Part shown: one piece after another, positions 44,549 to 53,925 of the stretch
Position numbering within the stretch: position 1 is the first letter of the stretch
How the letters are laid out: the number at the start of each line of letters is the position of its first letter
DNA from: G965212005 sp965212005
GTDB taxonomy: Bacteria; Pseudomonadota; Gammaproteobacteria; Porifericomitales; Porifericomitaceae
Direction: 5' to 3'
DNA: 64,000 nt
Assembly: GCA_965212005.1 (NCBI GenBank)
Contig: OZ243038.1
Span: 1,612,001-1,676,000, forward strand
Translations under genes and position numbers: made by a program
Notes under the pieces: model-generated
Seen by the model: only the letters and a program-made list of their open reading frames with translations
Databases searched by the model: none
What the model was told of the DNA's origin: nothing

Positions 44549-46657
44549 ATGCCCCAACTCGAACACATCGAAGCCATTGAAAAACGGTTGTGGACCGCCG
44601 CGGATACCCTGCGCGCGAACTCCAACTACGCCAGCAACGAGTATTTCCTGCCGGTCATGGGGCTGCTTTTCCTGCGCCATGCGTACAGCCGTTTCCTGGC
44701 TGTCAAAGTCGGGATTGAGAAGAATCTGCCCACCCGTGGCGGTAAACCCCGGGCGTTGATTAAGGAGGACTTCTCCCAACTAGGCGCGATTTTCCTCCGG
44801 CCCAAAGCGCAGTTTGCTCGTTTGGTGGCGTTGCCCGATGGTAAAGATCGCGCCAAAGCCATCATTGAGGCGATGGAATTCATCGAGAAGGACTACAGCA
44901 ACTTGCGCGGCATCCTGCCCAAGAAAGAATACCAGGACTTAAGCAACGACGTCCTCGGCCAGTTGCTGCGCACGCTCAACCCCGATGAGTTGAAAAAAGT
45001 ATCGGGCGACGTCTTCGGTCGTATCTACGAATATTTTCTGGCCAAGTTTGCCGACCAGAAAGCCCACGACAATGGCGAATTCTTCACGCCCGTTTCACTG
45101 GTGTCACTGATCGCCCATGTGCTGGACCCCGAGGGCGGCACGGTGCTCGATCCGGCCTGCGGTTCCGGCGGCATGTTCGTGCAGAGCGCGCGCATCGTCG
45201 AGGAGCACGGTCAAAACCCCATCGACCGGCTCACCTTCCGCGGCCTTGAGAAGAACGCCACCACCATTCGCCTCGCCAAGATGAACCTCGCCGTCCACGG
45301 CCTGGAGGGGAATATTCAGAAAGCCATCACCTACTACGAAGACCCGCACGATCTGCGCGGCAAAGCCGATTTCGTCATGGCCAATCCCCCGTTCAACGTG
45401 GACGAGATTGACGCGGACAAAGTCAAGACCGACCCGCGTCTGCCTTTCGGTCTGCCTGGCGTGAGCAAAAAGGACAAGGTCAGCAACGGCAACTACGTCT
45501 GGATCAGTTACTTCTACAGTTACCTGAGCGCCAAGGGACGCGCCGGTTTTGTCATGTCCTCCCAGGCCTCCAGCGCCGGGGGCGGTGAAGCACAGGTGCG
45601 GCGGAAACTGGTGGAAAGCGGCGATGTGGACGTCATGATCGCGATTCGCTCCAACTTCTTCTACACCCGCACCGTGCCCTGCGAATTGTGGTTCTTGAAC
45701 CGCGCCAAGCCGAAGGAACATCGCGACAAGGTGCTGATGATTGATGCGCGCAACGTCTACCGGAAGGTCACGCGCAAAATCTACGACTTCAGCCCGGAGC
45801 AGCAGCAGAACCTGCTGGCCATCGTTTGGCTTTATCGCGGCCAGACCGACAAATATCTCGGCCTTGTGTCCGGCTACTGCGCCAGAGTCATCGCGGAAAG
45901 CGCGGCCTGTTTTACCGCCGCGAATGAGGAAAGCGAATCAATCCAACCGCTGCCGGATTTCCTCGCCGCGCTCACCGCCCTGCACAATACGCTGGAACCG
46001 TTTCTCAAGACCCTTAACCCCAAAGATGCTCATGCCGAAACACACAAGGAACTGATGGATGCCCTTCCCGCCTTTGAAGCGGACGTGGGGGCCTTCCGCA
46101 AAGCGGTTGCCAAACAGCAGACGGCATGGGCAAAACAAAAAACCAATAACGGCGCACTCAAAAAAGCGGTAGCTCGACTTGCGCCACTGGCTGAATCAAG
46201 CCGCGACCTGGTCAAACAGACCGATCTGCTCTACAAACTCGCTTCGCGCCTTGTCGAAACCTGCGAACAGTCCGCCAAGACCAACGGCACCCGGATCGAC
46301 AAGGAAGTTGCCCGCGCCCGCAAAGCCGCTGATGAGTCCAGACGGCAAGCCGTGGAACAACTCAAACAGGTGCACTACTTTTGGCGGCAAGCGCACTGGC
46401 TCACCAAGCGTTTCCCCGACGCCGAACTGCGCGACGTGGAAGGGCTGGTCAAACTGGTTGACCGCAAAGAGATTGAAGCAAACGACTGGAGCCTGACCCC
46501 CGGCCGCTACGTCGGCGTTGCGCCGGAAGAAGAAGACGAGAACTTTGATTTTGAGGAAACGATGCGGGACCTCCACACCGAGTTGAAAGCACTCAACGCC
46601 GAAGCAGCCACGCTGGCGGCGGCCATTGATAAGAATTTTAAGGAAATGGGGATATGA
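44549..46657 (+). CDS. hsdM: type I restriction-modification system, methyltransferase subunit
   Basis: 702 residues from the ATG at 44549 (MPQLEHIEAIEKRL). An N-terminal helical domain is followed by the N6-adenine methyltransferase core with SAM motif LDPACGSGGMFV and the catalytic NPPF in FVMANPPFNVDEID. A long C-terminal helical, Lys/Ala-rich part (residues 460-640) follows. With HsdS it methylates the host recognition site. It overlaps the next frame by four bases (ATGA). Base composition is closer to the genome backbone than that of the later insertions. Confidence 0.95.
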   Translation: MPQLEHIEAIEKRLWTAADTLRANSNYASNEYFLPVMGLLFLRHAYSRFLAVKVGIEKNLPTRGGKPRALIKEDFSQLGAIFLRPKAQFARLVALPDGKDRAKAIIEAMEFIEKDYSNLRGILPKKEYQDLSNDVLGQLLRTLNPDELKKVSGDVFGRIYEYFLAKFADQKAHDNGEFFTPVSLVSLIAHVLDPEGGTVLDPACGSGGMFVQSARIVEEHGQNPIDRLTFRGLEKNATTIRLAKMNLAVHGLEGNIQKAITYYEDPHDLRGKADFVMANPPFNVDEIDADKVKTDPRLPFGLPGVSKKDKVSNGNYVWISYFYSYLSAKGRAGFVMSSQASSAGGGEAQVRRKLVESGDVDVMIAIRSNFFYTRTVPCELWFLNRAKPKEHRDKVLMIDARNVYRKVTRKIYDFSPEQQQNLLAIVWLYRGQTDKYLGLVSGYCARVIAESAACFTAANEESESIQPLPDFLAALTALHNTLEPFLKTLNPKDAHAETHKELMDALPAFEADVGAFRKAVAKQQTAWAKQKTNNGALKKAVARLAPLAESSRDLVKQTDLLYKLASRLVETCEQSAKTNGTRIDKEVARARKAADESRRQAVEQLKQVHYFWRQAHWLTKRFPDAELRDVEGLVKLVDRKEIEANDWSLTPGRYVGVAPEEEDENFDFEETMRDLHTELKALNAEAATLAAAIDKNFKEMGI

Positions 46658-47179
46658 GCGGCGATAGAAAAATCGTCATCATCGCCGGCCCCAACGGTGC
46701 GGGTAAAACGACGTTCGCACGGGAATTCCTGCCCAAAGAATCCGGCTGTTTGATTTTTATCAACGCCGACCTGATCGCAGGTGGCCTGTCTCCCTTTCAA
46801 CCGGAAGCCGCCGCCATCCGTGCCGGGCGGCCTGATGCTGCAACAAATTGACAACTACGTAAAAAAGGGTGAAAGTTTTGCCTTTGAAACAACGCTTGCG
46901 AGTCTTGGGTACGTAAAAAAGATAAAAAAGTGGCGTGCAGTAGACTATAAGGTCAAACTGATTTTTTTGTCGCTTGCAACGCCCGAAGAGGCGACTAACC
47001 GAGTAAAATCACGTGTGGCGCAGGGTGGACACCCTATTCCAGAAGCCATAATACGCCGCCGATTTTCCAACGGCTTGAATAATTTTGAAAACATCTATCG
47101 CCACTGTGTGGATTATTGGCAACTCATCAATAACAGCAGTGCCATCCCGATCCTGATTGAGAAAGGAGAAAACCCATGA
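46654..47179 (+). pseudogene. zeta-toxin-like P-loop kinase, frameshifted
   Basis: The first frame (46654-46851) gives the Walker A region IVIIAGPNGAGKTTFAREFLP and FINADLIAGGLSPF, as in zeta-toxin/COG4185 ATPases. Near 46827 the frame shifts by one base and the rest continues (MLQQIDNYVKKGESFAFETTLAS to the end), including a conserved arginine-rich RRRFSNGLNNF segment. A single-base change explains the split, so this is either a recent null mutation or a sequencing error. It overlaps hsdM at its start and its small partner at its end. Confidence 0.85.
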
Positions 47180-47364
47180 AAAAACAAACTAGGCGCACTG
47201 CCATCGAGGATGACCCGGATATGCAAGGCGTCATGCCCGCTCTCCTCCGCGCGGCTAAACAGGCTCACAAAATTGCCCACCAGACAGGCACTAAAATTGT
47301 CATCATGCGCGACGGCAAGGTCGTGCACGTCCCCCCGGACCCGGCGATGTATGAGGATATTTAA
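47176..47364 (+). CDS. small partner of the zeta-like kinase
   Basis: 62 residues (MKKQTRRTAIEDDPDMQGV... KIVIMRDGKVVHVPPDP). It overlaps the kinase stop by four bases. Small proteins of this type commonly accompany COG4185 ATPases and may be the antitoxin. The family is not named with certainty; the IVIMRDGKVVHV strand is its most conserved-looking part. Confidence 0.65.
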   Translation: MKKQTRRTAIEDDPDMQGVMPALLRAAKQAHKIAHQTGTKIVIMRDGKVVHVPPDPAMYEDI

Positions 47365-47395
47365 ACTTGGTTGGGCATGAAGAAAAATTGCAGAT

Positions 47396-47854
47396 ATGAG
47401 CAAAGCGCCGCCATACACGATCACCCCGCACATTCTCACCCGCATTGAGCAAATCGGTGAAGCGATTGGCCGTGCGGAGGCGGCGGGCGTTTCACAGGAT
47501 ATGCGCTTGCGGCACATCAATCGCATCCGCACGATTCACGGTACGCTTGCCATGGCGGGCAATGCCCTCAGCGTGGAACAAGTCGCCGCAATTTTCGATA
47601 CAATGCATACCCCCCAAGAAGCCCCCCAAGTAACCTCCCAAGTAGAACGCTTGCTGTCGGTGCTTAAAGGTAAAGGGGAAATGTCACGGCAGGAAATCCA
47701 GCAGGCGATTGGGTTGAAAGACCGCAAGTCATTGCGGGAGCGGTATCTGTTGCCTGCATTACAAGGCGGATATATTGAAATGACGCAACCTGATACGCCT
47801 AATGCCAGGAATCAGAAGTATCGGCTTAGTTCGCGTGGGAGGGGGATGCGGTGA
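47396..47854 (+). pseudogene. Fic-family protein lacking the catalytic core
   Basis: 152 residues. The N-terminal 60 match the entry helices of large Fic proteins (YTITPHILTRIEQIGEAIG, LRHINRIRTIHGTLAMAGNALSVEQVAAI). The C-terminal 75 match their winged helix (SQVERLLSVLKGKGEMSRQEIQQ, GLKDRKSLRERYLLPAL, PNARNQKYRLSSRG). The 150 to 200 residues between, with the HPFxxGNGR AMPylation motif, are missing cleanly and in frame. The product cannot AMPylate but could still bind DNA through the winged helix. Confidence 0.85.
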
Positions 47855-47876
47855 AAGACTTTAGGATGTTAAGAGC

Positions 47877-49085
47877 ATGAGAAGTTCACCCCTAACATCT
47901 CTTGCGGATATTGCTGAATCAGTTCAATACGGATACACCGCATCAGCATCCGATGCAGAAATAGGCCCAAAATTTCTACGCATCACAGATATCGTTCCTT
48001 CTCAAATTAACTGGGACACTGTTCCCTATTGCGAGATAGATGAAACAACATTCGCAAGATTTTCCCTTGCGCCGAATGACATCGTCATAGCTCGTACAGG
48101 TGCAACTGTCGGATATGCCAAACTGATTCGAGACAATAAACAATCCGTTTTTGCATCATATCTTGTTAGAGTTAGAGTTGATCCTGATAAGGCGGAGCCT
48201 GGCTACGTTGGGCTGATTGTTGAATCGAACGTTTACAAACGTTTCGTTCGTTCACGTGTAGGGGGTGCAGCCCAACCTAATGCAAACGCAAAAGTTCTGT
48301 CGTCCTTTAAGTTCACTCTTCCTGAAAGATCAGTTCAGATTCGGATTACTGCTATCTTATCTGCCTACGATGACCTGATCGAAAACAACCGACGACGAAT
48401 TCAGTTACTGGAACAGTCAGCACGACTACTCTACAAAGAGTGGTTCGTCCACCTCCGCTTCCCCGGCCACGAACACACCACCATCACCGACGGCGTACCG
48501 GAGGGGTGGGAGCGGAAGAGTTACTCTGATTTGTTTAGATTTCTCGGGGGATTCGCATTCAAAAGTGAAACTTATCAGATAGAAGGGAAGTTTGGGATTG
48601 TCACCATCAAAAATGTTCACGATGCGCGATTCATCACTGAGTGCCAATCAAGGCTTGATGATATACCAGAGAAAATGAAAGAACATTGCTCTCTTAACGC
48701 TGGGGATATCTTGTTGTCCCTAACCGGCAATGTTGGACGAGCATGTATTGTATTTGGCAATAATTATCTACTGAATCAGCGTGTAGCCAAAGTGGTTGGC
48801 AATAGTGGTATTTCTCGAAGCTTCACGTACTGGACATTTAGCAATGAAACGATCCAGAAAGAGCTGGAAAATCTCGCGTACGGTGTCGCGCAATTAAATC
48901 TTAGTCCAGTCAAACTGGGAAAAATAGAGTTCTTGAAACCTTCGAGAAAGTTATTGGAGTTATTTGAAAAAATGACTGCCCCAATATTTCAGCAAATTAT
49001 CACACTTAATTTGCAAATAGATCAAACTACCCAAGCACGCGACCTACTCCTGCCACGCCTTTTGAATGGGGTGGTCTCCGTATGA
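47877..49085 (+). CDS. hsdS: type I restriction-modification system, specificity subunit
   Basis: 402 residues with two target recognition domains. TRD1 covers about residues 1-160 (KFLRITDIVPSQINWD, DIVIARTGATVGYAK). A conserved helical spacer follows (ILSAYDDLIENNRRRIQLLEQSARLLYKEWF). TRD2 covers about residues 215-370 (GDILLSLTGNVGRA, LLNQRVAKV), with a final spacer ending TQARDLLLPRLLNG. It sets the two half-sites of the recognition sequence. The hsdM-hsdS distance is stretched to 1.2 kb by the kinase and Fic insertions. Confidence 0.94.
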   Translation: MRSSPLTSLADIAESVQYGYTASASDAEIGPKFLRITDIVPSQINWDTVPYCEIDETTFARFSLAPNDIVIARTGATVGYAKLIRDNKQSVFASYLVRVRVDPDKAEPGYVGLIVESNVYKRFVRSRVGGAAQPNANAKVLSSFKFTLPERSVQIRITAILSAYDDLIENNRRRIQLLEQSARLLYKEWFVHLRFPGHEHTTITDGVPEGWERKSYSDLFRFLGGFAFKSETYQIEGKFGIVTIKNVHDARFITECQSRLDDIPEKMKEHCSLNAGDILLSLTGNVGRACIVFGNNYLLNQRVAKVVGNSGISRSFTYWTFSNETIQKELENLAYGVAQLNLSPVKLGKIEFLKPSRKLLELFEKMTAPIFQQIITLNLQIDQTTQARDLLLPRLLNGVVSV

Positions 49086-49184
49086 TGCTTGTAGAATTAA
49101 CCAACTTTATCGCTCTTGGTGAAAAAGTAATACCGTTTCTATGCGGAGGAACGGACTTTGTTCTAAAAGAGTAGCTGTTTGATT

Positions 49185-50972
49185 ATGCGCCCGATCCACT
49201 GGTTACATCTTTCCGACCTTCACATGAGAGAGCGAGACTCGTGGTCTCAGGATATAGTTCTCAAGGCAATGCATGATCATATTTATAAGGATTTTTCTGA
49301 AGGTATTAAAGCAGACTTTATTCTCGTGACGGGAGATCTTACTTTTTCCGGTAGGGCTACTGAATACCGCTTGGTGGAGGAGTTTTTCGATGCACTCAGC
49401 ATAGCATCAAGAGTCACGAAGGAATCTATATACTGTATTCCCGGAAATCACGATATTGATCGCGATCGTAATAAACTATGTTTTGAGGGTGCTCGTAAAG
49501 TTCTGCAAAACATGAGCGCGGTTGATAGTCTTCTCGAAGGGCAAGATGATTTGGAGACGCTGGCCACACGACAGGAAAACTACCGAAGATTTCAAGAGGC
49601 ATATTTTTCAGAACAGAAGAGAATTGGTACAGAAGATCAGCTTGGATACGTTTCAAGAATCACACTTGACGACGTGCACATAGCGATTGTTGGACTGAAT
49701 TCAGCTTGGTTGGCAGAAGGCGGCCTAGCTGATCATGGAAAACTCCTAATCGGTGAACGACAGGTAATCAATGCTATTAACTTAATCAAGAAACACGATC
49801 AACGTCCTCACATAATTATTGGCATGGCTCATCATCCTCTTCATCTTCTCTGTGAGTTTGATCGTAGGCCAGTCCAAAATCGTATTGAAGAATTTTGCCA
49901 CTTTTTTCACTTTGGACATTTACATCAGTCCGAAACTCGCACATCAGGATTCAGTGGCTCCGGTTGCCTGACACTTGGTGCCGGTGCATCGTTTGAGACG
50001 CGCCAGTCTCACAATAGCTATTCTGTCGTTACACTCGATTTATTGCAGGCACTTCGGACAGTTATGACTATCAAGTTTGATCCGAACAATAGTATGTTCT
50101 CGTCTACTGCTTCCGAAGAATATCGCATTGAAGTGAACCCGCAAGATATCTATGGTGTGGACGAACTTGCAGGGACCATGAAAGGTTATTGCACTTCACT
50201 TGGTCAATGGCCTCATTATCTATCGGCTCTGTTATTGGGTCAGAAGTCGGAAGTACTCATTTGCACATCAGACGATTATGCATTTGGATCGCTTGCCGTT
50301 TCTCAGGCGCCTCCTGTTAGTGATTTACAGGAAAAAACAAACAGCTTCATGGCGTTTAAAAATGTACTATGTGTATTGCACAAGGACATTCCCCTTGCAG
50401 ATATCTTTACCCGTTATGGCGATATGGTTCGTGAATATGGAGTCGTTTTAGAGCAGATAAGCAATGCACAACCGAACATCAAGGCTCGTTTGCTGGAATA
50501 TGAAGATGATGCGAGAAAACTGGTGAATGCTAATCGCCTCGAATTTTTCTCTTACACCTTCTCTCTTCTTGACAATCTAGCTTACACGAAAGATTGGGGG
50601 CTCTTACGTGAGCAGGCACAACGCCATATTAGTTCATATAATTCAAAATTAGCCGCCCATGCAAAACGAATGTTAGCTCTTAGCTTGGCTAATTCATATG
50701 AAGAAGAAGACAAAAATAACGCGATCAAACTTTATCAGTCGCTGATTGAAAGTGGCGTTGTAGAATTCACTGATGTGGGCAATTTTTCTACACTTCTTAT
50801 GAATGTTGGAAGGTTAGAAGAAGCCAAAACCGTTACACTTCGTGGTATTGAACAGTTTCCTGTAGAACATATAAGGTACTTCACTGATATAGGACGCAAA
50901 ATTGTTGAAGAATCAGGAGATCGTGTGTTTCGCGATGCATTGGAGACAATTATCAAAGAGAAAAAATTATGA
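49185..50972 (+). CDS. calcineurin-like metallophosphoesterase with long helical C-terminus
   Basis: 595 residues from the ATG at 49185. The metallophosphoesterase domain has every metal ligand: D11 and H13 (LHLSDLH), D51 (VTGDLTFSG), N88-H89 (IPGNHDID), H217 (MAHHPLH), H245 and H247 (FGHLH). The remaining 300 residues are mostly helical and look TPR-like near the end (MLALSLANSYEEEDKNNAIKLYQSLIESG, LLMNVGRLEEAKTV). This half has no domain I can name. The stop overlaps the next gene's start by four bases. The pair is AT-rich and inserted between hsdS and hsdR. It could be a nuclease or nucleotide phosphodiesterase. Confidence 0.88.
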   Translation: MRPIHWLHLSDLHMRERDSWSQDIVLKAMHDHIYKDFSEGIKADFILVTGDLTFSGRATEYRLVEEFFDALSIASRVTKESIYCIPGNHDIDRDRNKLCFEGARKVLQNMSAVDSLLEGQDDLETLATRQENYRRFQEAYFSEQKRIGTEDQLGYVSRITLDDVHIAIVGLNSAWLAEGGLADHGKLLIGERQVINAINLIKKHDQRPHIIIGMAHHPLHLLCEFDRRPVQNRIEEFCHFFHFGHLHQSETRTSGFSGSGCLTLGAGASFETRQSHNSYSVVTLDLLQALRTVMTIKFDPNNSMFSSTASEEYRIEVNPQDIYGVDELAGTMKGYCTSLGQWPHYLSALLLGQKSEVLICTSDDYAFGSLAVSQAPPVSDLQEKTNSFMAFKNVLCVLHKDIPLADIFTRYGDMVREYGVVLEQISNAQPNIKARLLEYEDDARKLVNANRLEFFSYTFSLLDNLAYTKDWGLLREQAQRHISSYNSKLAAHAKRMLALSLANSYEEEDKNNAIKLYQSLIESGVVEFTDVGNFSTLLMNVGRLEEAKTVTLRGIEQFPVEHIRYFTDIGRKIVEESGDRVFRDALETIIKEKKL

Positions 50973-53224
50973 CTGAAAAATCCTCATCGTTCCCGATGGG
51001 TGTCGAATTCCAAAGCATACTGAGCGCAATTTCCAAGCAGATATATGAGACACCTTTTGCTTTTATCCGAGAAAATGCCCAGAACGCAGTGGATGCTATT
51101 CGTATTCAAGCATACCGAGAAGGACTTGAACCGCGAGACGAGCGTTACAGAATTGATGTTACCGCAAGCGATCGGAAAATCATTGTAAGTGATAACGGTA
51201 TAGGTATGTCGGAGAGCGAACTAAAGAGCTTTTTCTGGACGATCGGAGCTAGTGGAAAAAGGACAGAAGAAGCATTTTCTGCAGGTTGCGTTGGTATCTT
51301 TGGAATCGGAGGCTTCGCCAACCTCGGTGTTTGTGACAGACTAGATGTGATTTCCCGAACAGAAGAGGCTACACATGGAATACGGACGTGGATTTCAGCA
51401 TCAGACATAAAGGAAGCAGGTTCTACAATCCCTTCTGTGAGCAGCGAATCCTCTGACACAGTAACGGATAGAGGTACAATTGTAACTGGTCATTTGCGGG
51501 AGGTGGTAAATATTGACGAACTCCGCCGCTATTTAGAAAGTTTCGTACGCTTCACGCCGATTTCGATTTATTTCAATAATCGAAAGTTATCACAGGTTGA
51601 ATTTTCGAATATCGAGGATAGTGAAAATCTAACCAAGATAAAAAATATTGACCAACAATGGGGTGAAGGAAATATTCTAATAACGGGAAAGTTCTACGAG
51701 GACAGGGGGCATGCGCTTGTAGCGATGATTAATAATATTAGTATCAATGGGGAAATTGTCAATTTTATTGGCCAGATCAGATTCGAGAATGGACCGATAG
51801 ATGTGTTCAAACACGGCTTCAAGCTTTGTGCGACAAAGATAGGTAGTGCTATTGGTATATCGGGGCGCATAGATTGTGATCGTTTTTCTCCCACAGCAGG
51901 TCGTGATTCGCTGGATGCATCTACAACTAGCCTTTTGAGTCAGGCCGTTCTAGTACTACAAAAAATCGCAGTTGAGATAGTCCTACAAACACCTGAACGG
52001 ATCGCTCAGCACACTCGCATATTTAGTTACATCATCAGAAATGGACTTTTGAGTAAACTTGATAATGTAAAAGTTAATCTCGCAGATGGATCAGAATTGT
52101 CCCTTGGCGATATCCGCAGAAAATCAGAAGGAGGCGTTGGTGTATTTTTTGGGTTCGCGAAAAAAGAGGGCCTGAATCAAATTATGCAGGCACGAGGTCA
52201 TCTTGTTGTACTTCTATCCTCCGACCGTAACCGCCAGAACGCAGAACGCCAGTATCTTGAGCAATACTGCTCTGCGAAACCATTCGATGGAATAGTTGAT
52301 TGTGCTGAAGATTATGAAAATTTAAGTCGATTTGAGCAGATTGTACTCAGCGAATTGGAGCTCAACATCACCACATCGTACGAGATAAAAACCGATCACT
52401 TCCGCCTTATTCCAGGAAAGTTGACTGAAGACATACCCGTTTTTATTAAAGAGGTCAGCGGTAGCCAGAAAATAGACATCTTTGTCGATGTTCGTCACTC
52501 AGAAATTGCTAAATTGGAAACTCTTGGGTTTACACAGATTCTATACTCGTTGATTGCTACTTTCTGTCGCGAGTACCTCGGCTCGTCCCTCAAAAAATGG
52601 AGTCCGCGCTTCTTTGGAGATGGTGCTCTTAATCTTGAGCTTCTGGCCAAACACCGATCAGAACTTTGGGTATTGGTCAAGGATGATATTGGGGTTGTTC
52701 ATAGAGGGGGGGAACGGGAAGTTGTAAGACACTCAGATGTACAGGTCGTTAACGTAAGCGACAGGCAGAACCCGGCAAAGCAATCTTCAGACGAAGAATG
52801 CCCACGCATTCTCCACATAATTGATGAGAAAGATACGGTGAAAATTTCTGGTTACTATATACGACTTCGAGATTCTGCTTTTAAGGCCCACGGTGACCTG
52901 ATAGTTGGATATGAGAGTCTCGGTGTAGTCTGGGCTGGGAACAAAGTACTATACGTGGCATCCGACACTTTCAGTGCTACATTTCAATATGAAATCCGTC
53001 TAGATAGATTAGTAACTGTTGATTGCGACGGTGAGCTACGAGCGGAGGGCGCGATACAACTTGATAAATCCTTGCAACAAATGTTCAATGGTCTGTATTT
53101 CTCAATACCTGATTCTTTAGTACCATTTCTTGTGCCTCAAGGTAATGAAGAAATACGTTTGGAGTTACTCACTGAGTGGTACGACATAAACACCGCTAGA
53201 CGCTGGACTCCCAAAGAAACATAA
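50969..53224 (+). CDS. HSP90-like (GHKL) ATPase
   Basis: 751 residues. The N-terminal HtpG-like ATPase has the N-box FIRENAQNAVDAI (E35, N39, D42), the G1 box IIVSDNGIGMS (D75, G77, G79), the TIGASGK segment and the lid GCVGIFGIGGF. A middle domain follows (RIDCDRFSPTAGRDSLDAS about residue 305, comparable to the HSP90 catalytic-loop region). The C-terminal 350 residues are unlike HtpG and have no recognised domain. It is translated with the metallophosphoesterase. It is probably an ATP-gated clamp or sensor controlling the nuclease-like partner (inference). Confidence 0.88.
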   Translation: MTEKSSSFPMGVEFQSILSAISKQIYETPFAFIRENAQNAVDAIRIQAYREGLEPRDERYRIDVTASDRKIIVSDNGIGMSESELKSFFWTIGASGKRTEEAFSAGCVGIFGIGGFANLGVCDRLDVISRTEEATHGIRTWISASDIKEAGSTIPSVSSESSDTVTDRGTIVTGHLREVVNIDELRRYLESFVRFTPISIYFNNRKLSQVEFSNIEDSENLTKIKNIDQQWGEGNILITGKFYEDRGHALVAMINNISINGEIVNFIGQIRFENGPIDVFKHGFKLCATKIGSAIGISGRIDCDRFSPTAGRDSLDASTTSLLSQAVLVLQKIAVEIVLQTPERIAQHTRIFSYIIRNGLLSKLDNVKVNLADGSELSLGDIRRKSEGGVGVFFGFAKKEGLNQIMQARGHLVVLLSSDRNRQNAERQYLEQYCSAKPFDGIVDCAEDYENLSRFEQIVLSELELNITTSYEIKTDHFRLIPGKLTEDIPVFIKEVSGSQKIDIFVDVRHSEIAKLETLGFTQILYSLIATFCREYLGSSLKKWSPRFFGDGALNLELLAKHRSELWVLVKDDIGVVHRGGEREVVRHSDVQVVNVSDRQNPAKQSSDEECPRILHIIDEKDTVKISGYYIRLRDSAFKAHGDLIVGYESLGVVWAGNKVLYVASDTFSATFQYEIRLDRLVTVDCDGELRAEGAIQLDKSLQQMFNGLYFSIPDSLVPFLVPQGNEEIRLELLTEWYDINTARRWTPKET

Positions 53225-53339
53225 ATTTGCCTGAGAATGTCTGTGGTAACATAAAGAGAATTTTCGCTACCGAGTGCAGTGATTGGATTTCAGATAGGTA
53301 TAAATTCAAAATCCTCAATGGCTCCACATCGGCAAAGCG

Positions 53340-53440
53340 GGTAGATGGAACGTTTACATGCCTTGATTGAGTGAAAAAGTGCCCGCCGATTAGCACGCAT
53401 GGGCTGGACGGAACCACAGTTACAACCCATTTCCCGGTGA
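53340..53440 (+). pseudogene. antitoxin-gene remnant (copy A of the antitoxin/AbrB cassette)
   Basis: The 3' part, about 60 bases from agtgcccgccgattagcac to the ccggtga at its end, matches the end of the intact antitoxin at 54850-54917 with scattered changes and no start. It is the worn left part of a cassette duplicated at 54735-55400. Confidence 0.7.
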
Positions 53441-53444
53441 CAGC

Positions 53445-53666
53445 ATGGTGACTGCACACACAAAGATTTTCATAAGCAATAAAAGCCAGATAGTGAAACT
53501 CCCTAAAGCGGTTGAGTTTCCAAAGTCGGTGCGGGAAATTGATATCGTGACCGTTGACTCAAAACGCATTACCCCGCCAGCGGGGGAAAGCTGGGATGAA
53601 TGGGTTGATGCTCCCGGTGTTTCAGATGATTTTATGTCTGTGCGGGAACAGCCAACGGACGTGTGA
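53445..53666 (+). CDS. VapB/AbrB-type antitoxin, copy A
   Basis: 73 residues. The swapped-hairpin AbrB fold start KIFISNKSQIVKLPKAVEFP is followed by an acidic tail (SWDEWVDAPGVSDDFM) typical of VapB proteins that insert the tail into a VapC toxin. No PIN-domain toxin gene follows; next is a truncated hsdR. It is about 80 percent the same as the copy at 54979. Confidence 0.8.
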   Translation: MVTAHTKIFISNKSQIVKLPKAVEFPKSVREIDIVTVDSKRITPPAGESWDEWVDAPGVSDDFMSVREQPTDV

Positions 53667-53706
53667 CTAATTATTGCGTTCTAAACTAAATCTCCCATCA
53701 GTTCCA

Positions 53707-53880
53707 ATGAGCTCTCCCCGCTTCACCGAAGCCTCCCTCGTCCAGCAAACCACCACCGATTACCTGCAACAACAACTCGGCTGGGAATCAATCCGCGCCT
53801 ATAACGCCGAAGACTTTGGGCCGGCCAGCCTGCTGGGTCGCACTTCCGACCGTGTTCGAGGCAGAGGCTGCATGATATGA
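53707..53880 (+). pseudogene. hsdR 5' stub
   Basis: Encodes MSSPRFTEASLVQQTTTDYL and onward to PASLLGRTSD, matching the first 48 codons of the intact hsdR (55242 on) with clear divergence. It then breaks at cgcacttcc into the 75-bp repeat. Like the hsdM stub, it derives from a related allele and not from a recent duplication. Confidence 0.9.
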
Positions 53881-53925
53881 TGTTTTTGTCTCTCTTTGAA
53901 TGGCTACCCAACAGGGGGAAGGTCA
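53851..53925 (+). repeat. 75-bp imperfect repeat, copy 2
   Basis: Partner of 38151-38225 (65 of 75 identical, no gaps). It begins right at the break point of the hsdR stub, so the rearrangement that cut hsdR joined it to this element. Confidence 0.85.
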
